From Planctomycetota bacterium (GTDB lineage Bacteria > Planctomycetota > SZUA-567 > H5-PLA8), in NCBI GenBank assembly GCA_015075375.1, contig JABTUM010000001.1:2785201-2849200 (forward strand): a stretch of 64,000 nt of DNA, given 5' to 3'. Positions within the stretch are counted from its first letter, which is position 1, and the number at the start of each line of letters is the position of its first letter. Of this stretch, positions 42,229 to 49,389 are shown piece by piece. The notes below the pieces were generated by a model. That model saw only the letters and a list, made by a program, of their open reading frames with translations. It made no database searches and was not told the DNA's origin. The position numbers and the translations under genes are program-made.

Positions 42229-42313
42229 GAGGCATTGGGCTGCTCACGCGCATTCCCCTCAAGCGCCTGGAAAAGCCTACAAGGTGCAGCGCGCCTGAAG
42301 GCTCAAAATCCTC

Positions 42314-42341
42314 TTGCGCCAAGGAACGCTGTGCCTAAAAT
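42314..42341 (+). promoter_or_regulatory. Putative promoter for the TPR/alpha-CTD gene (TTGCGC-N16-TAAAAT)
   Basis: TTGCGC at 42314-42319 and TAAAAT at 42336-42341 are separated by 16 nt, about 100 nt before the ATG at 42442. The nine-base word CTCTTGCGC is identical to that of the divergent tRNA promoter about 90 bp away. Confidence 0.55.
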
Positions 42342-42441
42342 CGTTCGGCTTGGATGGTTTCCTTGCTCGGATCGGCGGTTTTGCGCCCAAACCCTGGCAG
42401 CCACAGTTGTAACAGAACGTACTCGCGTACGGGGAGTCGCC

Positions 42442-43755
42442 ATGTCTGCGGACGTTAACGTGATCGGCCTCGTCGATGAAATTTGCGCGCAGCCGCAGTT
42501 CACGCCTGAGCTGCTGCTCAAGCTGCGCGGCGTGGCGCGGAATAATCTGGCTGAGCGCAAGGCGCTTCAGCAGCGGCTTTCGGTTCTCGAAGGCGAGAGC
42601 CTCTCCGCCGAAGAGAAGGCGCTGCGCAAGGCGGCGTTCACGTGGATTCTCGATCGCTCCGACCAGGGGCTCAAGGATTACCACGGCTCGCTGGCCGATC
42701 TGATCCGCGGCGAACTCGCGCTCGATCGCGGCGATCATGCGCAGGCGATCCAGCAGCTTAAGGCCGGCGCGCAGCGCCATCCCAATTCGCCCAAGATCGA
42801 GATTGAACTGGCCGCCGCACATCTGGCGTCGAAGCAGACCGACGAAGCGCTCGCCATTCTTCAGCGCCTCGAAAGCCAGGGCCTCAAGGACGCCGACCTG
42901 TTCTTCCAAAAGGGCCATGCGATCGAGATGCAGGGGCGGCAGGAAGCCGCGTGCAGCGCGTACGAGCAGGCGCTGGCCGTGGACGCTCAACATGCCGACG
43001 CCGCATTCCGGCTCGCGTACTACCTCGATTTGCGCGGCGATGACAAGAAGGCCATCGAACTCTACAAGCGCGTCACCGGGCAGGGTCCGTCTTTCGTCAA
43101 TGCGATGGTCAACCTGGCGCTGCTGCTCGAAGACCAGGAAGACATGGACGGCGCGATCCATTGCCTGAAGGAAGCGATGCGCGTCGATCCGCAGAACCGC
43201 CGCGCGGCGATGTACCTGCGCGACTGCATCGAATCGCTGGACATGTACTACGATGAAAACGAGCGCAAGGAAAACGAGCGCCTCGAATCGGTCCTGCGCA
43301 TTCCGATTTCCGACTTCGAACTCTCGGTGCGTAGCCGAAACTGCCTCGCGAAGATGAACGTCAAGGCGCTGGGCGATCTGGTCCGCAAGACCGATCAGGA
43401 GCTGCTCAGCTACAAGAACTTCGGCGAAACCTCGCTGACCGAGATCCGCCACCTCCTCGAATCCAAGGGCCTGCGCCTCGGGATGTTCAAGGATGAAGAG
43501 AACAAGCGCGCACGCGCCAACCGCATGCGCAGCGGCAATACCGAGAACGCAGCGATGCTCAAACCGATCACCGATCTCGAGCTTTCCGTGCGCAGCCGCA
43601 AGTGCATGCAGAAGCTGAACATCGAGACCATCGGTGACATCATGGAAAAGAGCGAAGCGGACCTGCTGGCGACCAAGAACTTCGGCCAGACCAGCCTCAA
43701 CGAAGTAAAGGCCAAGCTGGCCGAAATGGGCCTTTCGCTCAAGCCGCTCAACTGA
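42442..43755 (+). CDS. TPR protein with two RNA polymerase alpha-CTD-like domains
   Basis: This is a 437-aa protein. Residues ~90-270 are TPR repeats (RGELALDRGDHAQAIQQLKA, QKGHAIEMQGRQEAACSAYE, MVNLALLLEDQEDMDGAIHC). Two domains follow that match the C-terminal domain of RNA polymerase alpha. One is DFELSVRSRNCLAKMNVKAL with KNFGETSLTEI, and the other is DLELSVRSRKCMQKLNIETI with KNFGQTSLNEV. Arg of the UP-element-binding loop is kept in both, but the Lys of the Gly-Lys-Lys-Ser loop is Thr. This family is characteristic of planctomycetes. GGGGAG lies 5 nt before the ATG. It probably binds DNA or transcription machinery; its exact role is unknown. Confidence 0.9.
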   Translation: MSADVNVIGLVDEICAQPQFTPELLLKLRGVARNNLAERKALQQRLSVLEGESLSAEEKALRKAAFTWILDRSDQGLKDYHGSLADLIRGELALDRGDHAQAIQQLKAGAQRHPNSPKIEIELAAAHLASKQTDEALAILQRLESQGLKDADLFFQKGHAIEMQGRQEAACSAYEQALAVDAQHADAAFRLAYYLDLRGDDKKAIELYKRVTGQGPSFVNAMVNLALLLEDQEDMDGAIHCLKEAMRVDPQNRRAAMYLRDCIESLDMYYDENERKENERLESVLRIPISDFELSVRSRNCLAKMNVKALGDLVRKTDQELLSYKNFGETSLTEIRHLLESKGLRLGMFKDEENKRARANRMRSGNTENAAMLKPITDLELSVRSRKCMQKLNIETIGDIMEKSEADLLATKNFGQTSLNEVKAKLAEMGLSLKPLN

Positions 43756-43784
43756 GCGTTCGAGATCCGTTCATGCGCTTTACG

Positions 43785-43812
43785 GCGGCAGCTTCGGCTG
43801 CCGCTTTTTTTT
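43785..43812 (+). terminator. Rho-independent terminator after the TPR/alpha-CTD gene
   Basis: A perfect 8-bp stem GCGGCAGC/GCTGCCGC closes a TTCG tetraloop (43785-43804) and is followed by eight Ts (43805-43812). It is 29 bp after the stop codon of the upstream gene and separates it from ruvA. Confidence 0.95.
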
Positions 43813-43876
43813 GAGCTACAGAGCCGCAGCGGTTGGCGTAGGATCGCCCGCGACTCGACAGACCCCGGCGGCGACC

Positions 43877-44521
43877 ATGTACCATCACCTGCGCGGCACG
43901 CTGATTCGCAAGATGCCCGGCGAAGCGGTCGTCGAAGCCGGCGGCGTCGGCTATCTCCTGCTCATCTCGCTGCCCGGCTACCAGGCGCTTCCCAACCTTG
44001 GGCAGCCCGTCACGCTGTACACGCATCTTCAGGTTACCGACGACGCGTTGACGCTCTTTGGTTTCGTGACCGAAGCGGAGCGGCATTTTTTCCGCCAGTT
44101 GATCCATAACGTGAAAGGCGTCGGCCCGCGCATGGCGCTCACGGTGCTTTCGGGCGGCCGGATGGAGCACTTGCAGCAGGCGATCCGGCTCGGCGACGTG
44201 GATACGCTCAAGCGCATCAAGGGCGTCGGCGAGAACACGGCCAAGCGCATCGTGCTGGAACTGGGCAAGATGCTGGTCAAGGAATCCGAAGGCGCGTCGC
44301 CGGCGCGCGCGCGCGGAACGCCGGCGGCGTCCGCCGAGCCGCTCGCGCATCTGGACGAACTCACCGAACTGGCGGTGCGCGCCGTGGCGCAGCTTCAGGA
44401 AGTTCCCAACGACGTGGCGCTCAAAGCCGTCCAGCGCGCGTGGGACGATCTGCGCGCGGAGCGCAAGAAACCCGAGCAGGTTCAGGATTTGATCCGCCGC
44501 GCGCTGCCGTACACCGAATAA
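43877..44521 (+). CDS. ruvA: Holliday junction branch migration protein RuvA
   Basis: This 214-aa RuvA forms a tetramer that binds the four-way junction and recruits RuvB motors. The OB-like domain I (residues ~1-65) includes LRGTLIRKMPGEAVVEAGGV. Domain II contains the paired helix-hairpin-helix motifs (HNVKGVGPRMALTVLSGG and RIKGVGENTAKRIVLELGK). Domain III (~155-214) binds RuvB. The length is near the usual ~200. The start ATG is chosen because the N-terminal MYHHLRGTL matches the family start. A nucleotidyltransferase-like gene lies between it and ruvB. Confidence 0.96.
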   Translation: MYHHLRGTLIRKMPGEAVVEAGGVGYLLLISLPGYQALPNLGQPVTLYTHLQVTDDALTLFGFVTEAERHFFRQLIHNVKGVGPRMALTVLSGGRMEHLQQAIRLGDVDTLKRIKGVGENTAKRIVLELGKMLVKESEGASPARARGTPAASAEPLAHLDELTELAVRAVAQLQEVPNDVALKAVQRAWDDLRAERKKPEQVQDLIRRALPYTE

Positions 44522-44559
44522 CCGCGGCGGCTTGCCGGACGCCGGGAGCTAACTAGAGT

Positions 44560-45354
44560 ATGGCCATGAGCTTGGACGAATATCGGTACGTAACGCCCAC
44601 GGTGGCCAGCACCGATCCGCGCATGCAACGAGCCATCGGCGGCTGGCTGGGAACCTATGAGGTGTGCTGGATGTTGCAGCAGAACTGGAACTCCTCTTTC
44701 TCCGGCGCCGTGCCCCTGTCCGCGCGGGAAGATCAGCCGGAGTACGGAAAGCAGGCGGCGCCGTCGCCCGCGCATTTGGCCAGAGCCCTGGAGCGAACGG
44801 CTAAAGCATTGAACGAAACGGCTACGCCTTACGTACTGGCCGGCGGCATCGCACTCAGCTATTACCGGCACGAACGAGCTACCCGCGAAGTAGATTTCTT
44901 TGTATTTCGAGACCCCAAGGAATTGGAACCGCTGCGCGAAAAGCTGGCTTGGTACGACGTACGCCCGCACCGCGAAGAAGGCCCCGGATTCCTGCAGCCC
45001 GAAGGATTGTTCTGGTTCGAGCCGCTGCAGATGGGATTTGCCGATGCGCCGCCGGTGAACGTGGATCTATTGGTCAGCGCACACGAGTTTATGGCCATTC
45101 TGCATGCGACCGGTTGCGAATCCAACTTCGCCGGCGAGAGGGTACGCGTCATCGGATTGGAAGGCTATATTATCCTCAAGCTGCGGGCATTTCGCAGGCG
45201 CGATCAGGCGGACCTCGAAGCGCTGTGGGCATTCAACCGGGATCGCGTGGATCAGACTACGCTGAACGCGTGGCTCAAACGCTTCGAACTGGAGGCGAGG
45301 TTCGAGCAGATCAAGCGCTGGGTGGATGAGTCGGACGGCCGGAGGCTCGGCTGA
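44560..45354 (+). CDS. Nucleotidyltransferase-fold protein (AbiEii/DUF6036-like), between ruvA and ruvB
   Basis: This 264-aa protein has an N-terminal ~75-residue region of unknown type followed by a nucleotidyltransferase-like core. The core has [20 protein letters not shown] and DFFVFRD, which resembles the GG-x-A...H...R-x-T-x-D-h-D arrangement of minimal NTase proteins, with a single Asp visible in the T-R-E-V-D-F pattern. The later [12 protein letters not shown] supplies a further Asp. Its stop overlaps the ruvB start (TGATG), so it is coupled to ruvB, and it lies 38 bp after ruvA. Related folds include the AbiEii toxin group, but no antitoxin partner is present. Function is uncertain. 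Confidence 0.72.
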   Translation: MAMSLDEYRYVTPTVASTDPRMQRAIGGWLGTYEVCWMLQQNWNSSFSGAVPLSAREDQPEYGKQAAPSPAHLARALERTAKALNETATPYVLAGGIALSYYRHERATREVDFFVFRDPKELEPLREKLAWYDVRPHREEGPGFLQPEGLFWFEPLQMGFADAPPVNVDLLVSAHEFMAILHATGCESNFAGERVRVIGLEGYIILKLRAFRRRDQADLEALWAFNRDRVDQTTLNAWLKRFELEARFEQIKRWVDESDGRRLG

Positions 45355-46442
45355 TGCCACGCCCGCCGCGGCGCAAAGCCGCCGCTTCGGATCCGGAGGC
45401 CGATCCGCTCCCGCCGCCGGTGAGCCCCACCGCGCCAGTCAGTTCGGGCGAGGAGGAAGACGCCTTCGAAGCCACGCTGCGCCCGCAGAGTTTCAAAGAC
45501 TTCGTGGGCCAGAGCCGCGTCGTCGAGAATCTGCGCGTGTACGTCAAAGCGGCGCTCAAGCGCGGCGAAGCCATCGATCACGTGCTACTTTCCGGGCCGC
45601 CCGGCCTCGGCAAGACCACGCTCGCGCGCATCGTCGCGAACGAATTGGGCGTCGAGTATCACGGGACGTCGGCCCCGGCGCTTAAGAAGCCCGGCGATTT
45701 GGTGGGCTTGCTCACCAGCCTGCCGCCGCGCACGGTGCTGTTCATCGACGAGATTCACCGCCTTTCGCCGGTGCTCGAAGAGTATTTGTACTCGGCGATG
45801 GAAGACTTCTTCATCGACCTCACCGTCGATCAGGGCGCCAGCGCGCGCCCGATCCGCTTCCAGCTCCAGCCGTTCACGCTCGTCGGCGCGACGACGCGCG
45901 ACGGACTGCTCTCGCGCCCATTCCAGGACCGCTTTGGGATTCCGCAGAAGCTGAGCTTCTACAACGTGGAGGAGTTGGCGCGCATCGTGGCGCGCTCGGC
46001 GAAGATTCTAGGTATCGAGACCGGCGGCGAAGCCGCCGACGAAATCGCCGCTCGCGCGCGCAAGACCCCGCGCATCGCCAACCGCCTGCTGCGCCGTCTG
46101 CGCGATTGGGCCGAGGTGGAAGGCGACGGCACGCTGACACTGGCCATCGCGCGCAAGGGGCTCGAACGCGAAGGCGTGGACGAATCAGGACTCGATGCGA
46201 TGGACCGTCGCATCTTGCAGGCGCTAGCCCAGCACGGCGGGCAGCCGCTGGGCGTAAAGACCATCGCCGCGATGGTGGGCGAGGAACCGGATACGGTGGA
46301 AGAGGTGTATGAGCCGTTTCTGATTCAGGAAGGGTTTATTTTGAAGACCAGCCGCGGACGCATGCTCGGCGGGCGCGGGTACGAGCATATTGGGTTGAAG
46401 GCGCCGAAGCTGCCACAAGCGGAAGAGGAAGGCTTATTCTAA
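45354..46442 (+). CDS. ruvB: Holliday junction branch migration DNA helicase RuvB
   Basis: This 362-aa AAA+ ATPase drives branch migration with RuvA. It has Walker [10 protein letters not shown] (81-89), Walker [11 protein letters not shown], sensor 1 VGATTRDG and the arginine-finger region [10 protein letters not shown]. The C-terminal winged-helix domain includes [20 protein letters not shown]. The N-terminal ~35 residues are Pro/Ala-rich and variable. It starts in a 1-bp overlap with the stop of the preceding nucleotidyltransferase gene and follows ruvA in the same direction. Confidence 0.97.
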   Translation: MPRPPRRKAAASDPEADPLPPPVSPTAPVSSGEEEDAFEATLRPQSFKDFVGQSRVVENLRVYVKAALKRGEAIDHVLLSGPPGLGKTTLARIVANELGVEYHGTSAPALKKPGDLVGLLTSLPPRTVLFIDEIHRLSPVLEEYLYSAMEDFFIDLTVDQGASARPIRFQLQPFTLVGATTRDGLLSRPFQDRFGIPQKLSFYNVEELARIVARSAKILGIETGGEAADEIAARARKTPRIANRLLRRLRDWAEVEGDGTLTLAIARKGLEREGVDESGLDAMDRRILQALAQHGGQPLGVKTIAAMVGEEPDTVEEVYEPFLIQEGFILKTSRGRMLGGRGYEHIGLKAPKLPQAEEEGLF

Positions 46443-46471
46443 ATCTCTCTGGAACCTATAGTAGAGAGCGT

Positions 46472-47023
46472 ATGAGCAGATTTCATCTTACTACGCTCTT
46501 GTATCTTTCATTTCTTGCCGGCGGAATGCTTGGTGCCAATCTAATGAAAGGCTACACCGAGGTTCAGAATAGTTACCTCACTTCCACTTGGGGTTGGCCG
46601 CTGGCATATCAGCTTCAAACAAGTGAAGGAATTGCATTCGACCCGCCTAAGCGAAGACTGATTTACATTCCGCTTAATATTCTAGCTTGCGGTGTTACCT
46701 TAGCATTTATTGGTCTTTCGGTGGAGAATCGGATCCTGAGAGTTCGTACCTTGCCGATTTTCTGGATTTTAATTGGCGGGTTAATTGCCGTGCTTTTAGC
46801 GCTAAACATTCTTTGGGATCGTGAGTGCACTACGGCGGGGATCGGAGGTGTTTACCGTGCTCGAGGGTTTCCGTTTGTGTATACCTACCTTGATAAGATG
46901 GGATTGCCCGCCAAGGCGGTTCATGTTCCCGCTTCACTCGTTTCGAATGTTGTTTTTGCTGGGGTTATTATTGAGGCTTTCCTGTGGTTAGGCGTTCTTA
47001 TCAAAAGACATGATCGCACATAA
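46472..47023 (+). CDS. Four-TM membrane protein, hypothetical, AT-rich (183 aa)
   Basis: This protein has about four predicted membrane segments (LTTLLYLSFLAGGMLGANLM, IPLNILACGVTLAFIGLSV, FWILIGGLIAVLLALNIL and SNVVFAGVIIEAFLWLGVLI). The coding sequence is clearly lower in GC than its neighbours and uses TTA, ATT and AAT codons freely, which suggests recent acquisition. The short spacer to ruvB (29 bp) contains TATAGT and the inverted hexamers CTCTCT/AGAGAG. I see no Shine-Dalgarno. No family is recognised; the few membrane-proximal polar loops give no catalytic motif. Confidence 0.7.
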   Translation: MSRFHLTTLLYLSFLAGGMLGANLMKGYTEVQNSYLTSTWGWPLAYQLQTSEGIAFDPPKRRLIYIPLNILACGVTLAFIGLSVENRILRVRTLPIFWILIGGLIAVLLALNILWDRECTTAGIGGVYRARGFPFVYTYLDKMGLPAKAVHVPASLVSNVVFAGVIIEAFLWLGVLIKRHDRT

Positions 47024-47165
47024 GATACAATTGAAATTAAATATGACGAATGACTTAATCCCAAGGCCATTCTTCATGGACACAGGTAGTATTATTTAAC
47101 AGGGCTGCTTGAAATATTCGTTCCCTTCATCAAAACTTGGCACCGTTCACTCCAGGAGACCAGCC

Positions 47166-47693
47166 ATGCCCCAACACGCCGTCCTTACCGCCGTCGGGCC
47201 CGACAAGCCGGGGCTCGTTAATTCCATCTCGAAGTTCATCCTCGACTGCGGCGGGAACATCGAGGACAGCCGCATGGCCGTGCTGGGCGGCGAGTTCGCG
47301 ATGCTGATTCTGGTCAGCGGCGAGGCGCCGGCCGTCGAGCGGGTGCTCACGGGCGCCTCCCAGGCGGGCGAAGCGGCGGGGCTCTCGATCCTCGCCAAGC
47401 GCACCCAAGGCGGCGCGAGCGGGCGCGGCACGATTCCTTACGCACTCGACGCCTACAGCATGGACCATCCGGGCATCGTGCAACGCGTCAGCCGCTTCCT
47501 GGCCGAACGAGGGATCAACGTCCGCGCGCTCGATACGCGGCTCACCCACGCGCCCATCACCGGACAGCCGCTCTTCAGCCTGCACGCGACGCTGGACGTA
47601 CCCAGCGGCGTGAAGGTGGCCGAACTCCGCCGCGCGCTCGAACAGATCGGCGCGGAGGAAAATATCGACCTTGAATTGAAGCCGGCGAACTGA
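47166..47693 (+). CDS. Double ACT-domain protein (GcvR-like)
   Basis: This 175-aa protein is built from two ACT-type small-molecule-binding domains. Residues ~3-80 contain VLTAVGPDKPGLVNSISKFI and residues ~90-170 contain YSMDHPGIVQRVSRFLAERG followed by VRALDTRLTHAPITGQPLFS. This arrangement is that of GcvR, a regulator of the glycine cleavage operon, and of related stand-alone ACT proteins. AGGAG lies 7 nt before the ATG. It probably senses glycine or another amino acid and acts on a partner protein; no gcv genes lie in the window. The gap upstream (47024-47165) is AT-rich. Confidence 0.88.
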   Translation: MPQHAVLTAVGPDKPGLVNSISKFILDCGGNIEDSRMAVLGGEFAMLILVSGEAPAVERVLTGASQAGEAAGLSILAKRTQGGASGRGTIPYALDAYSMDHPGIVQRVSRFLAERGINVRALDTRLTHAPITGQPLFSLHATLDVPSGVKVAELRRALEQIGAEENIDLELKPAN

Positions 47694-47697
47694 GGAC

Positions 47698-47724
47698 AAC
47701 CGCCAAGGCGCCAAGGACGCCAAG
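47698..47724 (+). repeat. ACCGCCAAG-type intergenic repeat, left arm
   Basis: AACCGCCAAGGCGCCAAGG and ACGCCAAG form the left arm of an inverted pair whose right arm is at 47831-47853. It begins 4 bp after the stop of the double ACT gene. About 106 bp of spacer holds no gene. Confidence 0.6.
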
Positions 47725-47830
47725 AATTGGCCATGAAGCTTTTACCGGCGCGGCGGACAGGCGGACCGTTTCCTGCTAGGCGCGATTCGAGCGTAGCGAC
47801 CGTGTCATCCGCCCGATTTTGATTTTCGCG

Positions 47831-47853
47831 GCGCTCTTGGCGTCTTGGCGGTT
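47831..47853 (-). repeat. ACCGCCAAG-type intergenic repeat, right arm
   Basis: The plus strand reads GCGCTCTTGGCGTCTTGGC and GGTT, the reverse complement of the arm at 47698-47724 with few mismatches. It sits 8 bp before the stop of the enolase-superfamily gene, so the pair bounds the space between two convergent genes. Confidence 0.6.
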
Positions 47854-47861
47854 CAAAAGAC

Positions 47862-49346
47862 TTAAAGACCCAGGCTCTCGAACTTCCAATCGGCCCAAGG
47901 CGTCATGCGGGTTCCGTCCATCTCGCAGGAAGCGTCCACGCCGAAGCCGGGGCGCGCGTTCAGCGAGGTGACGTCCAGGGTCCCGCGCTCGGTGTCCAGC
48001 GCGGTGAGCGAATCGTCGAACTTCCGGTACAGCCGCGGGTGGCCTTTGAGCAGCGCTTCGCGTTCGCCGGGCGCGAGGTGATCCAGGCCGCGGCAGAAGT
48101 GATGACCGTTGCGCTCCACATGCTCCACGCCCAGCGCAGCCATGACGACCAGATCGGTATGCAGCGGCAGGACGGGCACGTTCATCATGTCTTCGCCGCT
48201 TACGATGCCCCGCGCCGGCCGGCTAGGGTGGCGTTGCACCGCGGCTTTGTTGAAGATCGCTTTCAGCGGACCCTTGGCGCTCTTGATCGCGTAGCCGGCG
48301 TACCCCAATTCCAGCGCGCGCGGCACGCTTTCCAGATTGGCGTCCGACTCGTCGATGATCACCGGCTTGATGCGCGAGGTTCGCGCAAGCTCCATGCGCA
48401 CGCTCTCGTCCAGCGTCTTCGCGCGCGGGTACGGCTGCTCGACGAAAAGCACCGCCGCGGCGAAGCGTTCGGAGACCGCCGGCGGCTTCAGTTGCTCCAG
48501 GACCGCCGTGAGCGCTTCGGGCGGATCGCACTGTTCGTTTCCGTCCAGCGTCACGAAATACGGTTCGGCCGCGGGGATGTGTTCGTCCAGCAGGCGCGCG
48601 ATGCGGCCCAGGCGCTGGAGATCGGCCTTGGAATCGTGTCCCAGCTTGAGTTTGAAGTAGCGCAGCTTCTCGGCGCGCAAGTAATCTTCCAGCGTCTGCG
48701 GGAGACCGTCGCGCAGGCGCTTGCCCGGCGCCACGTCGCCTTCGGTCAGCGGATCGACGCCGCCGACGGTGTGCCGCACGTGGATCGTCGAGCGCGGGCG
48801 CTCGGCGAGCGCCTCGGCAGGCCGCCAGCCGTTGAGGAAAGGATGCACGGCCTCCGGCTCGAGGCCGAGCAGGTTATCGGAGACCAGCTTATGAAACGGC
48901 GCGTTCGTGTGCTTGCCGGCCGCATCGATCAGCGCGCGTTCGAAGAGCGAAGTACCGAGGTTGCCGACGAGATCGGGCAGATCGCGCGCGCGCGCCCATT
49001 CGAGCTGGTGCTTGTACAAGTCGCGCCAGAGATCGGAGACCGAGCGCGGCTGCGCCCGGCCGAGATCCAGGACGGTTCGCTGCGCTTCGGCGACGGCCGC
49101 GGACAAATCTTCGACGTCCTGGCGGTAGGTGCGTCCGGGGCGTTTATCGTACCAACCCGGCGGCAGGCTGTCGCCGGCCAGGCCCGTCACGCGCGCGCCG
49201 CTCTCGGTTTCGCAGGTGAGCCACAAATGCGCGAGGGGGCAGGCGACGAGGATGGTCGCGCCGTACTTCGGCGTCATGCGCGTGCGGACGTTGTGCATAC
49301 GCAGTTCGGCCGCGACCGGGCGAAGCTTCACGACGGGCTGAGCCAT
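47862..49346 (-). CDS. Enolase-superfamily protein (mandelate racemase / muconate lactonizing enzyme type)
   Basis: This 494-aa protein has the enolase-superfamily barrel motifs: Lys232-x-Lys234 in RYFKLKLGHDSK, Asp268 and Asn270 in VTLDGNEQ, Glu303 in FVEQPY, Asp332 and Glu333 in VIIDESDA, and Lys355 in YAIKSAKG. The order K-x-K, D, E, D, K is that of the muconate-lactonizing/dipeptide-epimerase subgroup. It is longer than most members (~350-400 aa), with an extended N-terminal capping region. AGGGA sits ~8 nt before the ATG. It lies 43 bp downstream of the HEAT protein gene. The substrate is unknown; dehydration, racemisation or epimerisation are all possible. Confidence 0.88.
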   Translation of the reverse strand: MAQPVVKLRPVAAELRMHNVRTRMTPKYGATILVACPLAHLWLTCETESGARVTGLAGDSLPPGWYDKRPGRTYRQDVEDLSAAVAEAQRTVLDLGRAQPRSVSDLWRDLYKHQLEWARARDLPDLVGNLGTSLFERALIDAAGKHTNAPFHKLVSDNLLGLEPEAVHPFLNGWRPAEALAERPRSTIHVRHTVGGVDPLTEGDVAPGKRLRDGLPQTLEDYLRAEKLRYFKLKLGHDSKADLQRLGRIARLLDEHIPAAEPYFVTLDGNEQCDPPEALTAVLEQLKPPAVSERFAAAVLFVEQPYPRAKTLDESVRMELARTSRIKPVIIDESDANLESVPRALELGYAGYAIKSAKGPLKAIFNKAAVQRHPSRPARGIVSGEDMMNVPVLPLHTDLVVMAALGVEHVERNGHHFCRGLDHLAPGEREALLKGHPRLYRKFDDSLTALDTERGTLDVTSLNARPGFGVDASCEMDGTRMTPWADWKFESLGL

Positions 49347-49389
49347 GCGGGCGTTCCCTTTCGAACGTGGACGGCGGTGCGTAATAGAT

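Noticed and set aside
44560..45354. Reading the NTase gene as an AbiEii toxin of a toxin-antitoxin or abortive-infection pair
   Set aside because: No antitoxin gene adjoins it, and the gene is coupled to ruvB; the motif match is too partial for a toxin call.
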